64,000 bases of DNA, taken from positions 620,001 through 684,000 of the forward strand of contig NZ_SBIP01000001.1 in assembly GCF_004053875.1 (NCBI RefSeq), written 5' to 3'. Positions within the stretch are counted from its first letter, which is position 1; the number at the start of each line of letters is the position of its first letter. The notes beneath the pieces were generated by a model. The model worked only from the letters and a program-made list of their open reading frames with translations, did no database searches and had not been told where the DNA came from. This stretch comes from Neorhizobium lilium. Lineage in GTDB: Bacteria > Pseudomonadota > Alphaproteobacteria > Rhizobiales > Rhizobiaceae. Shown here piece by piece: positions 25,974-33,964 of the stretch. The position numbers and the translations under genes are program-made.

Positions 25974-26008
25974 TGTATTAAATTTGGAATGACATTGAGG
26001 AGGGGCTC

Positions 26009-26980
26009 GTGAAGAACACGCCTTCGGTTGAAGAACACCTCGAAATCTACCGGAAGATGCTGATGGTCCGCCACCTTGAAGAGGGGCTGGGCGCATTGCA
26101 CAAGGAAGGCCGCACACGCGGGCCGATCCACCGTTGCGACGGCCAGGAAGCTGTCGGAATCGCGGCCACTGCCGTGCTGGAAGCCGGCGACAAGGTCACG
26201 ACGACCCATCGCGGCCATGCCGTGTATATTGGCAAGGGCATGGAGTTGCGGCCGGTGATCGCAGAAATCTTCGGCCGTGAGACAGGCGCCTGCGCCGGAC
26301 GCGCCGGCCATATGCTGGTGGCGGATGTGGAAAAGGGCGTCATCGGCGGCAATGCGATTGTCGGCGCCGGCATTCCGGCGGCCACGGGCATGGCGCTTTC
26401 AATGCAGGTGATGGGCCAGCCGAACGTCGCCATGTGCGTCTTCGGGGATGGCGCGGCCCAGACTGGCATCTGTCACGAAGCCATGAACATGGCCGCTCTA
26501 TGGAAGCTGCCGGTCGTTTTCGTTCTGGAGCACAATCAGTTTGGCCTGACCGTGCCGTCCGATGTGCAGTCCTCGGTCAAGGACATCTCCATTCGCGCTG
26601 CCGGCTACGGCATGCCCTCCGAGATTGTGGATGGCAATGATGCAGTGGCTGTCTATCGCGCTGTTGGTGCCATGGCAGAGCGCGCTCGCCGCGGCGAAGG
26701 TCCTGGCATGATCGAATGCAAAACCTATCGCCTCGAAGGCTTTTCGACCTCCGATATGGGTGGCTACCAGACAAAGGAAGAGATCGCCGCCTGGAAAGCT
26801 CGCGACCCATTGAAGATTTCCCGCGATGCGCTAACGGCCGATGTCGACGAAGCAAAGCTTGTTGAGGTCGAGGCCAAGGCCAAGGCCGACGTGGACGAGG
26901 CCTTCGCCACCGCCCTTTCCGATCCGATGCCGCAGTTTGCCATCGACGAAGCATGCAATCCCTACAGCGAGGCGCACTGA
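26009..26980 (+). CDS. Acetoin-dehydrogenase-type E1 component, alpha subunit
   Basis: Thiamine-diphosphate-dependent 2-oxo (or acyloin) dehydrogenase alpha subunit, 323 residues from a GTG start with GAGGAGGGG upstream. The ThDP motif begins FGDGAAQTG (GDG at 146-148) and ends VFVLEHNQFG. The RAGHMLVADVEKG stretch and GAGIPAATGMALSMQ are typical of AcoA and PdhA. Length fits acetoin dehydrogenase alpha (about 320-330). Two bases separate it from the beta subunit ATG. With the beta subunit and E2 below it should cleave a C-C bond next to a carbonyl and pass the acyl group to lipoamide. Acetoin itself is not certain as substrate. Confidence 0.9.
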   Translation: MKNTPSVEEHLEIYRKMLMVRHLEEGLGALHKEGRTRGPIHRCDGQEAVGIAATAVLEAGDKVTTTHRGHAVYIGKGMELRPVIAEIFGRETGACAGRAGHMLVADVEKGVIGGNAIVGAGIPAATGMALSMQVMGQPNVAMCVFGDGAAQTGICHEAMNMAALWKLPVVFVLEHNQFGLTVPSDVQSSVKDISIRAAGYGMPSEIVDGNDAVAVYRAVGAMAERARRGEGPGMIECKTYRLEGFSTSDMGGYQTKEEIAAWKARDPLKISRDALTADVDEAKLVEVEAKAKADVDEAFATALSDPMPQFAIDEACNPYSEAH

Positions 26981-26981
26981 C

Positions 26982-27956
26982 ATGGCCCTGATGCGATACG
27001 CCGAAGCCTTGAATGCCGCACTGCGCGAAGAGATGGCTGCCGATCCCTCCGTGTTTCTCTTTGGCGAGGACATCGGCCGCTACGGCGGCGTCTTCAAGGT
27101 GACCAAGGGGCTAATGGAAGAATTCGGTGAAAGCCGGGTGCGCGATACACCGATCTCCGAGCAGGCGATGACGGCAATGGCCGTGACCGCCGCCATGACC
27201 GGAACGCGGCCTGTGCTCGAGATCATGTATGCCGACTTCATTCCCCTGTCGCTTGATGCGCTGGTGAACCAGGCCTCGATCTACAATTACATCTGGGACG
27301 GCAAGGTGAAGATGCCTTTCGTCCTGCGCACGCAGGGCGGCGGCGGCTCGGGTGCCGGCGCGCAGCATTCCAAGGCGCTGGATTCCATGCTGGCCCATAT
27401 TCCGGGTATTAAGGTGGTGGCACCCTCCACGCCTGCCGATGCCAAGGGCATGCTGAAGGCCGCCATCCGGGACGACCAGCCAGTTGTCTTCCTGGAACAC
27501 AAGCTCCTTTATAATGTTCGTGGCGAGGTGCCTGACGGCGACATCATCGTGCCGCTCGGCAAGGCGGCGACGCTGCGCGAGGGTAAGGATGTCTCCCTTT
27601 TCGCCACATCCAAGATGGTGGTAGAAGCAGTCAAGGCGGCCGATCTGTTGCAGGCTGACGGCATTTCTGCTGAGGTGATCGATCTTCGCTCGCTGCGCCC
27701 GCTCGACGTCAACGCAATCGTCACCTCGATTTCCAAGACGCATCACGCGGTGGTCGTCAACGAGGGCTGGCGGTTCTGCGGTTATGCAGCAGAGCTGTCC
27801 GCGACGATCATGGATTTCGCCTTCGACGAGCTGGATGCGCCGGTTGCGCGCGTCACGCTGCCGGACATGCCGATCCCGTATTCCGAACCTCTCGAAATCG
27901 CGATGCTGCCGAATGCGGACAAAATCCGCGCTGCCGCCCTCGCCACGCTGAAGTGA
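26982..27956 (+). CDS. Acetoin-dehydrogenase-type E1 component, beta subunit
   Basis: Beta subunit, 324 residues from the ATG at 26982, which directly follows the alpha stop; the longer open frame from 26841 is an overlap artefact. Conserved parts are FGEDIGRYGGVFKVTKGL, RVRDTPISEQAM (the Glu that activates thiamine), EIMYADFIPLSLDAL and the transketolase C-terminal segment EVIDLRSLRPLD. Subunits of this kind form alpha2beta2 heterotetramers with the E1 alpha. Ten bases separate it from the E2 gene. No E3 (lipoamide dehydrogenase) gene is in the cluster, so a housekeeping E3 must serve. Confidence 0.92.
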   Translation: MALMRYAEALNAALREEMAADPSVFLFGEDIGRYGGVFKVTKGLMEEFGESRVRDTPISEQAMTAMAVTAAMTGTRPVLEIMYADFIPLSLDALVNQASIYNYIWDGKVKMPFVLRTQGGGGSGAGAQHSKALDSMLAHIPGIKVVAPSTPADAKGMLKAAIRDDQPVVFLEHKLLYNVRGEVPDGDIIVPLGKAATLREGKDVSLFATSKMVVEAVKAADLLQADGISAEVIDLRSLRPLDVNAIVTSISKTHHAVVVNEGWRFCGYAAELSATIMDFAFDELDAPVARVTLPDMPIPYSEPLEIAMLPNADKIRAAALATLK

Positions 27957-27966
27957 GGGAACAGGC

Positions 27967-29259
27967 ATGGCAAATCACCCCATCAGCATAGAGAGCGCCG
28001 GCGGCGAATACATGGAGGCCGTTCTTGTCGTCAGCTGGGCTGCCAAGCCCGGCGACCGGGTGAAGGCCGGCGACCTGATCGTGACGGTGGAAACGGCCAA
28101 GGCCGCAACCGAGGTCGAAGCCAGCCATGACGGATGGCTCACCCGGATCGATTTTGCCGAAGGACAGGAAGCGCCCGTCGGTGCGGTTCTCGGATTGATT
28201 TCCGATACGGAAGAGATGGCAACGGAACCGATCGCCAGCCAGCCGGATCCGGTATCAGCGGCAGGCACGTCTGGTTTGGAAAACGCCTTTGCAGCCCCGG
28301 TAGCCGCCTCGACACCTCGTGCCACGGATGACCGCATCATCGCCAGCCCCCTCGCGCGACGGATAGCCCGTCAGGCCGGGATCGATCTCGCTGGGGTAAC
28401 CGGCACCGGACCGAATGGAAGGATCAAGCAGCGCGACGTTGCCAGGGCGCTTGATCCGCATCCTGCGCCTGCAAGGCCGAAAGGTCTTTCATCGACATCT
28501 GGCGCCGCTGGAATCATGGCAACCGGATCGCGTTTGATACCGATCGTCCTGCTGCATGGCTTCGGCGCCGACAAATCCGCCTGGCGACAGGTCTTGCCAC
28601 TGCTAGGCAAGGACATTGAGACACTGGCGCTCGACCTGCCCGGTCATGGATCAAGTACCGACCAGCCGGCAGACAGCATCGAACAGCTGGCGTATTGGGT
28701 CTCTGACAAGCTTGAAGCCGAAGGTATCGAGCACGTTCATCTCGTTGGCCATTCCCTTGGTGGCGCCACTGCATTGGCGCTGACGAGCCTCGGCCGGGTT
28801 GCCGTCCAATCGGTGACATTGTTGGCACCAGCTGGGCTTGGACCGGAGATCAACGGCAGCTTCATCACCGGCTTGACCCGCTCGGAAACACCAGATGCTC
28901 TCGAGCGCTGGCTGACCCTAATGCTGGGCGAGAATGCGGCCTTGCCTCAGGGCTATGCCGCCGCCGTCATCCGGCAGATAGAAAAGATCGGCAACCGCGG
29001 AGCCCTCGAAGCGCTGGTAGGTAGGCTCTTCGCCCACGACACCCAGGCGTTTGACATGGTGCCCGCGCTGAAGGCGCTGTCGGTGCCCACCCGGATCATC
29101 TGGGGCCGCTCGGATCGCGTTATCCCGGCAAGCCATGCCGCACGCGCGCCGGACTTTGCGGCAGTCCATCTGCTTCCAGGGGTCGGGCATGTCCCCCAGA
29201 TGGAAGCGCCGGCCCTGACGGCCAGGCTGATCATGGAAACGGTGCGCAGCACCGGCTGA
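27967..29259 (+). CDS. Lipoyl E2-type protein fused to alpha/beta hydrolase (AcoC-like)
   Basis: 430 residues in three parts. Residues 1-80 form a lipoyl domain with the lipoylated Lys45 in VETAKAATE. Residues 120-160 form a peripheral-subunit-binding domain (SPLARRIARQAGIDLAGVTG and NGRIKQRDVARAL). From about 190 on is an alpha/beta hydrolase with LLHGFGADKSAW, nucleophile Ser263 in GHSLGGATAL, Asp in GRSDRVIP and His in PGVGHVPQME. The usual E2 acyltransferase domain (HHxxxDG) is absent. This is the AcoC architecture known from acetoin dehydrogenase systems, with an added binding domain. It should take the acyl unit from E1 and release it to CoA. The hydrolase triad looks intact. Confidence 0.9.
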   Translation: MANHPISIESAGGEYMEAVLVVSWAAKPGDRVKAGDLIVTVETAKAATEVEASHDGWLTRIDFAEGQEAPVGAVLGLISDTEEMATEPIASQPDPVSAAGTSGLENAFAAPVAASTPRATDDRIIASPLARRIARQAGIDLAGVTGTGPNGRIKQRDVARALDPHPAPARPKGLSSTSGAAGIMATGSRLIPIVLLHGFGADKSAWRQVLPLLGKDIETLALDLPGHGSSTDQPADSIEQLAYWVSDKLEAEGIEHVHLVGHSLGGATALALTSLGRVAVQSVTLLAPAGLGPEINGSFITGLTRSETPDALERWLTLMLGENAALPQGYAAAVIRQIEKIGNRGALEALVGRLFAHDTQAFDMVPALKALSVPTRIIWGRSDRVIPASHAARAPDFAAVHLLPGVGHVPQMEAPALTARLIMETVRSTG

Positions 29260-29290
29260 ATGTGAATTCAACGAGAGCAAGGAGCAGATA

Positions 29291-29614
29291 ATGATCTTCG
29301 ACCATCGCACCTACACCGCCAAGCCGAACATGCTGCCGAAGTTTCTCAAGCTTTATGAGGAAGTCGGCCTGCCAATGCAGCAGCATTATCTTGGCCAGCC
29401 CTTTGGCTTTTTTCAAACCCATATCGGCGACCTTTCGCGCACCGTGCACCTCTGGAAATACGACAGCCTTGCCGACCGTGAAGCCCGTCGCGACCGGATG
29501 GAAGCGGATCCGGAATGGCAGGCCTACCGCCTGAAGGTCATCGAGACAGACTATCTGCTGAACATGCAGAACCAGATCCTGAAACCTGTCTCCTTCTTCA
29601 ACCTGGATAAGTAA
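29291..29614 (+). CDS. NIPSNAP-family protein
   Basis: Small ferredoxin-like-fold protein, 107 residues, GGAGCAG before the ATG. The pattern DHRTYTAKPNMLPKFLKLYEE, then GFFQTHIGDLSRTVHLWKYD and the arginine-rich RDRMEADPEWQAYR, is the NIPSNAP (dimeric alpha-beta barrel) signature. Bacterial NIPSNAP genes are common in catabolic clusters, but their role is not established; some relatives act as small isomerases or monooxygenases. It sits between the E2 gene and an unrecognised gene, one base apart from the latter, so it is part of the same operon. Confidence 0.85.
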   Translation: MIFDHRTYTAKPNMLPKFLKLYEEVGLPMQQHYLGQPFGFFQTHIGDLSRTVHLWKYDSLADREARRDRMEADPEWQAYRLKVIETDYLLNMQNQILKPVSFFNLDK

Positions 29615-29615
29615 T

Positions 29616-30470
29616 ATGCAACTTCTCTTCTCGGCCGAAGAGCAGAGCTGGCCGATCACGCTGACCGGAGATGCCCAGCGGACCCGCAGCGCCATGCTGC
29701 GGACCCTGCCGCTCGAACTTCAGCTTCACACCCCGAAAATCGCCGGCAGCCATATCTACTGGCACGCGCCCTTCGTCGAGGATGTGGAAGGCGCGACCCA
29801 TGTGCTGGATGCCAAGGCCGGCGCTTTCATCTACTGGCCGGTCCGCCAGTTCCTGGAAATCACCTTCGCGCCGCTGCAGGCCGAGACAGCCCAAGTGACC
29901 GTGCTCGGCCATCTCGATGCACCAATCGAAGGCATAACGGCGCTGGCAGCAATATTGAAGCGGGACCAGGGTCGGCGGATTCTCTCCGGCAGCCTGACGC
30001 TGACCGAGGGCGAGATGCCTGCCCCGGCTCCGGCATCCGGCTTGCCATCGGACATTCTCGAAGCCCGCGCCCGGCTGTGGGCCGCATATCCCGAGGATAT
30101 TTCCCGCGTGACGGCTTCCCGTGCGATCATGCACCCTGCGGGGCCTGTCTTCGCCGCGGAAGCCGAGGCACGCGTGCTACACGAACTGCTCTGGTGGATC
30201 CGCGTCGAGCGCAGCCAGCGTGACGAGCAGGTGCTGCGGCAGATGGCGGCCCTGGCGCTCAACAAATGCGCCACCCGGCTCCGTGACTTCTGCCACATGG
30301 AAGAAACCCCGAAGCTGCTTTTCAGGCTGGAAGCCGCCATGGCCGAACCGCTTGCCTTCGACACCCTGCTGGATGAGGCAATCATCATCGCGGGCCGCGT
30401 CGGCGCATGGCTTGATCTCCTCATTCCATGGAACGACCTCAACGAGGCGTTTCGCAAGGCGCTTGATTAG
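29616..30470 (+). CDS. Unrecognised protein with N-terminal cyclophilin-like (DUF3830-like) half
   Basis: 284 residues, no signal peptide. The first ~115 residues (ending near ITALAAIL) show a strand-rich pattern with RTRSAMLRTLPLELQLHTPK and GAFIYWPVRQFLEITFAP that resembles cyclophilin-like DUF3830 proteins, which in other operons accompany amide or uptake genes. After a proline-rich linker (PAPAPASG, about 131-138), the rest is helical, tryptophan- and charge-rich (ELLWWIRVERSQRDEQ), and I do not recognise it. One base separates it from the NIPSNAP gene and 10 bases from the dehydrogenase gene. The fold match is tentative; a ligand-binding or enzyme-assembly role in the pathway is possible. 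Confidence 0.7.
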   Translation: MQLLFSAEEQSWPITLTGDAQRTRSAMLRTLPLELQLHTPKIAGSHIYWHAPFVEDVEGATHVLDAKAGAFIYWPVRQFLEITFAPLQAETAQVTVLGHLDAPIEGITALAAILKRDQGRRILSGSLTLTEGEMPAPAPASGLPSDILEARARLWAAYPEDISRVTASRAIMHPAGPVFAAEAEARVLHELLWWIRVERSQRDEQVLRQMAALALNKCATRLRDFCHMEETPKLLFRLEAAMAEPLAFDTLLDEAIIIAGRVGAWLDLLIPWNDLNEAFRKALD

Positions 30471-30480
30471 GAAAACGCTC

Positions 30481-31404
30481 ATGCAGAAGCTTACGATTGG
30501 CGTGGTCGGCTTTGGCGTCATCGGCCAGCGATGGGCCGCGGCCTTTGCCCATGCGGGCCATGATGTTCGCGCCTTCGACCCTGATCCGGCGCGCGAAGCG
30601 GACTATGGTCAGACACTGCACGACCTGATGTCGGATCTGGATGCGCTTGGCGCCACGAACGCGACGCGTGGCAGGATCGAATTCTTCACCTCGCTTGCGG
30701 AAGCGCTTTCTGGCGTCGACTTCGTCCAGGAAAATGGCCCGGAAAAGATCGAACTGAAGCGCAAGCTACTGGCCGAAATCGAGAACCATGTCGGCGATGA
30801 GGTAGTGATTGCGTCTTCCTCCTCGGCGCTGCTCGTGACCGACATGCAGACTGAATGCCGGGTTCCCGGCCGCATCGTGCTTGGCCATCCGTTCAATCCG
30901 GTGCATCTGATGCCGCTAGTGGAAATCGTCGGTGGCACACTGACGGCGCCCAAGACGCTTCAGCGGGCAAAGGTCATCTATGACGAGATGGGCAAGAAGG
31001 CCGTGGTGCTCAACCGCGAGATCACCGGCCATCTGGCCCTTCGGCTGATGGGCGCCATGTGGCGCGAGGCGATTGCCCTTGTCCGGGATGGCGTTGCCTC
31101 CGTCGAGGATGTCGATCGCGCCTTCATGTACGGCCCGGGACCGAAGTGGACTCTGCAAGGGTCCTTCATCTCCAACCAGCTGAATGCAGCCGGCATGGAG
31201 GACTTTCTCAGGAAATATGGCCCTACCTATCAGGCGATCTGGGACACGCTGCTGGATGCGAAGCTCGATGAAGCGACCATCCGTGCCGTGGCTACTTCCA
31301 CCGCCGATGCGGTGAACGGCCGAAGCCAGGAACAGCTGAAGTCAGAACGTGAAGCGGGCCTTATCACCATGCTGCAGGGCGTCGCCAGGCACGGCGCGCT
31401 GTAA
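30481..31404 (+). CDS. 3-hydroxyacyl-CoA dehydrogenase family (L-carnitine dehydrogenase-like)
   Basis: NAD-dependent hydroxy-acid dehydrogenase, 307 residues from ATG 30481. The Rossmann motif is VGFGVIGQRWAAAFAHAGHD. The middle portion ASSSSALLVTDMQTE, then GHPFNPVHLMPLVEIVGG, is the catalytic His/Glu region of the 3HCDH family, and this GHPFNPxxLxPLVE form is usual in L-carnitine and L-gulonate dehydrogenases rather than beta-oxidation enzymes. The end carries the helical dimerisation domain (MYGPGPKWTLQG). An open frame extends upstream to 30121, but that part overlaps the preceding gene. Likely oxidises a 3-hydroxy acid formed in the pathway. Confidence 0.88.
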   Translation: MQKLTIGVVGFGVIGQRWAAAFAHAGHDVRAFDPDPAREADYGQTLHDLMSDLDALGATNATRGRIEFFTSLAEALSGVDFVQENGPEKIELKRKLLAEIENHVGDEVVIASSSSALLVTDMQTECRVPGRIVLGHPFNPVHLMPLVEIVGGTLTAPKTLQRAKVIYDEMGKKAVVLNREITGHLALRLMGAMWREAIALVRDGVASVEDVDRAFMYGPGPKWTLQGSFISNQLNAAGMEDFLRKYGPTYQAIWDTLLDAKLDEATIRAVATSTADAVNGRSQEQLKSEREAGLITMLQGVARHGAL

Positions 31405-31425
31405 CATCACCCAAGGAGCTGTCGG

Positions 31426-32178
31426 ATGGACTATCGCAATGCACTTGTCACCGGCGCCTCAAAAGGCATTGGCGCTGCCATATCGGCAGCGTTGGTCAAG
31501 GAAGGCATCATAGTTCATGGCCTCGGCCGGGATCGCGCGGCGCTTGATGCGCTTGCGGATCAACTGGGACCCGCTTTCCAGCCTCTTGCTGCCGACGTCC
31601 GGGATCATGCCGGTATTGCGGATCTGCTGGGCGATACCGAGATGGACATTCTTATCAACAACGCCGGCGGCCTTTCGACCGTCCGCCCGCTGCACGAGCA
31701 GACGGCCGAGGAAACCGCAGAGGTCATTGCCCTAAACCTCACCGCACCACTGCAGCTGATCCGCATGCTGCTGCCCGGCATGATCCAGCGCCGGAGCGGG
31801 CACATATTCAACCTCACGAGCACCGCCGCCTCTGCCGTCTTCCCGGGCACGACAGGCTACGGCGCTGCAAAAGCCGGTCTCTCCCATGCAGGACGGGTAC
31901 TGCGCTACGATCTGGCAGGGAAGGGCGTGCGGCTGACGGAAATTGCGCCAGGGCGGGTCGAAACGCAGTTCTATCTCAAGGCCTTCGAAGGCGACAGCGA
32001 GACATTGCATGAGAAGATGTATACGCACCAGCGACCACTGCATCCCGAGGACATCGCGGCCGTGCTGATATCGACGATAAAGCTTCCTTCGCATGTCGAC
32101 GTCGCCGAAATGATCGTCTCGCCAAGCGAGCAGGCGGCCGGCGGCCATACCTATCCTGTTGCTCAGCGTCGGGAATAG
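31426..32178 (+). CDS. Short-chain dehydrogenase/reductase (SDR)
   Basis: Classical SDR of 250 residues. The cofactor motif VTGASKGIGAAISAAL is followed by NNAGG, the catalytic Ser in FNLTSTAASAVF and YGAAKAGLSH (YxxxK). The PG motif APGRVETQFY resembles YdfG/serine-dehydrogenase-like SDRs that oxidise 3-hydroxy acids. GGAG lies nine bases before the ATG. Last gene of the rightward operon that starts at 26009; its stop faces the stop of the imine-reductase-like gene 12 bases away. Confidence 0.9.
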   Translation: MDYRNALVTGASKGIGAAISAALVKEGIIVHGLGRDRAALDALADQLGPAFQPLAADVRDHAGIADLLGDTEMDILINNAGGLSTVRPLHEQTAEETAEVIALNLTAPLQLIRMLLPGMIQRRSGHIFNLTSTAASAVFPGTTGYGAAKAGLSHAGRVLRYDLAGKGVRLTEIAPGRVETQFYLKAFEGDSETLHEKMYTHQRPLHPEDIAAVLISTIKLPSHVDVAEMIVSPSEQAAGGHTYPVAQRRE

Positions 32179-32189
32179 GGGAAACTTCC

Positions 32190-32942
32190 TCAGGCTGGTT
32201 CGGCAGTCAGCTTCGAAAGCACGGCCTCGCAAGCCGCCTGCCATGCCTGAGGCTGCCCGCGATCAGCGAGAACCTGCAGGCCGAGCTCAGTGATTCCGCC
32301 GGGAGTTACCAGTTCCGTCAACATCGCCTCCATCGACTGGTCCTTCTCGGCAATCAGCCGCCCTGCCGCCACGAAGGTTTGGGCAACCAGCTGGCGCATT
32401 GTCTGCGGGTCAGTTCCTTGTTGCGTACACCACTCGGCACTCCGACGGATCAGATCCTGTGCCCAGCCGTAGATGGCCGCATTGACGGTTGCCACCTCGA
32501 ATTCCTGTTCGCTGCGCAGCGCCATGGCGGGTCCGATGCGCTCGACGAGCTGGCGGGCCTCCGGAATATCCGGGAAGAAGATCGTGGGGCTCGCATTGAT
32601 TTCCGCAGCTGTCAGTGGCATCGCCCGCGATAGGCGTGCCGGGGCAACAGGCAGGTCCCCCAATGGAACGCCGGCGCAGACGGAGACGACGACTTGGCCA
32701 GTCCGCCACGGAAGCCCGGCAACCGCACTGGCGGCGTCCGCAGGGCGCACGGCAAGCAGCACGACATCCGCCCTGACGACAAGATCTCTGGCGTCCCTGC
32801 ACACCTCAAGACCATAGCGGGCGGCGATTTCCACCGCCTTGCCGCGTGGCGAAAGCAGGATCGTGTCCGTAATTCCCGACCGCACAAGGCCAGCCAGAAT
32901 GGCGGATGCCAGATGGCCGACACCCAGAATTCCAAGGATCAT
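32190..32942 (-). CDS. Pyrroline-5-carboxylate-reductase-like protein
   Basis: 250 residues from the ATG at 32942, which has GGGAG six bases upstream; GTG 32945 is an alternative. The N-terminal Rossmann motif is ILGVGHLASAILAGL. VLLAVRPADAASAV, then VSVCAGVPLGDL and MPLTAAEINASPT, follow the P5C reductase order. The C-terminal dimerisation helix TPGGITELGLQVL matches the TSPGGTT motif of ProC in part. Housekeeping ProC is about 270 residues; this divergent copy may reduce another cyclic or open imine. It is transcribed leftward from the divergent region holding operator copy 3, so it is probably in the GntR regulon. Confidence 0.82.
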   Translation of the reverse strand: MILGILGVGHLASAILAGLVRSGITDTILLSPRGKAVEIAARYGLEVCRDARDLVVRADVVLLAVRPADAASAVAGLPWRTGQVVVSVCAGVPLGDLPVAPARLSRAMPLTAAEINASPTIFFPDIPEARQLVERIGPAMALRSEQEFEVATVNAAIYGWAQDLIRRSAEWCTQQGTDPQTMRQLVAQTFVAAGRLIAEKDQSMEAMLTELVTPGGITELGLQVLADRGQPQAWQAACEAVLSKLTAEPA

Positions 32943-33011
32943 CACAAACTCCCAGCTTGAAATCTTGCGCTTGCGCTCGGCGCAAGGTTGATAAAGAACG
33001 TTGCATAACTA

Positions 33012-33023
33012 TCTGTCGACACT
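33012..33023. promoter_or_regulatory. GntR-type operator candidate, copy 3
   Basis: TCTGTCGACACT with the shared TGTCGACA core, in the 108-base gap between the divergent imine-reductase-like gene and the GntR gene. It is placed for autoregulation and for control of the leftward gene. Confidence 0.65.
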
Positions 33024-33050
33024 CGATTTCGACGAACCGACCGGGGCACC

Positions 33051-33824
33051 ATGACTGAGACGAGCGAACCCACTCCCACCGATATCCTGCCGTCCGGAGC
33101 GGAAATCGAAACGAGGCGATCCGCAGATGGCAGCGAGCGGGCCTACAACACCATCCGCAAGCTGCTCGTCGAATTCAAGCTGAAGCCGGAGGAGCGGATC
33201 AACGAGGTGCATCTCGCTAAGACTCTCGGCGTTTCCCGCACCCCGATCCGCGAGGCGCTGAACAGGCTGGCCTCGGAAGGCTTCGTCTCCCTGACGCCCA
33301 ATCGCGGCTTCTTCGTGCGCAGTCTCAGCACCGAAGGCCTTCTCGATCTGTACGAACTGCGTTCCATCATCGAGTGTGCCGCTTTTCGTTTGATGTGTGA
33401 CCGTGCCGACGACGACCAGATCGACAGGCTGCGCGGCTACTGGGATGCGATCGTCGATGGATACCGGGATCATCCGCCGGATGTCATCCTGACGGAGGAC
33501 GAAGGGTTCCACCTTCTCATCGCCGAACTCTCCGGCAATCCGGAACTGTTCAACCAGCTGTCGGCAATCAATGCCCGTATCCGCTTCATCCGTCGCATCC
33601 AGATTGAGCACCGGAGCCACAACAAAAATCAGGTCTCGTCCCATTCGGCGATCGTTGCGGCGGCGATCCGGCGGGATGTGGAGGGCGGCGTGGAATTGCT
33701 GCGGCAGCATATCGAAATGACCGTATCGGCTACGCAGCAGGCGCTGAAGGACGCCCTGCTGAAGGTGTTTTCTCCAAGCGAGCCGACAGCACGAAAGCAT
33801 CGCGGCCGGCCTCGCAGTGCCTAA
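33051..33824 (+). CDS. GntR-family regulator, FCD subfamily
   Basis: 257 residues. The N-terminal winged helix (about 25-95) has KLKPEERINEVHLAKTLG and the recognition part VSRTPIREALNRLASEG. The C-terminal FCD ligand domain carries metal-site histidines expected in LIAELSGNPELF, HSAIVAAAIRRD and LLRQHIEMT. Proteins of this group often sense a pathway acid through a bound metal. It sits in the middle of the cluster, 27 bases downstream of operator copy 3, and the four TGTCGACA-type sites are the sort of palindrome FCD regulators use. It is therefore the likely local repressor of the 20.3-39.9 kb regulon (inference). Confidence 0.9.
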   Translation: MTETSEPTPTDILPSGAEIETRRSADGSERAYNTIRKLLVEFKLKPEERINEVHLAKTLGVSRTPIREALNRLASEGFVSLTPNRGFFVRSLSTEGLLDLYELRSIIECAAFRLMCDRADDDQIDRLRGYWDAIVDGYRDHPPDVILTEDEGFHLLIAELSGNPELFNQLSAINARIRFIRRIQIEHRSHNKNQVSSHSAIVAAAIRRDVEGGVELLRQHIEMTVSATQQALKDALLKVFSPSEPTARKHRGRPRSA

Positions 33825-33854
33825 CAATTAGACGATGAATAAATTGAACGCAAT

Positions 33855-33866
33855 AGTGTCGACACT
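33855..33866. promoter_or_regulatory. GntR-type operator candidate, copy 4
   Basis: AGTGTCGACACT, a perfect 12-bp palindrome, 98 bases upstream of the Liv-type binding protein start and 30 bases after the GntR stop. It probably controls the importer and oxidase operon. Confidence 0.72.
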
Positions 33867-33964
33867 TTCTTGACGTGCCCCTCAATGTCTGCTTCCATGT
33901 CTTCATCGACACGAAGACCGGAACGGCCTGTCGAATGCGATCGGCTAAACACAAGGGGAACACA

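Noticed and set aside
26841..26981. Longer N-terminus for the E1 beta gene
   Set aside because: It overlaps the E1 alpha 3' end in another frame, reads as Arg/Pro-rich noise, and the beta homology begins at 26982.
30121..30480. Longer N-terminus for the hydroxyacyl-CoA dehydrogenase
   Set aside because: Overlaps the preceding gene; the Rossmann motif starts right after ATG 30481.
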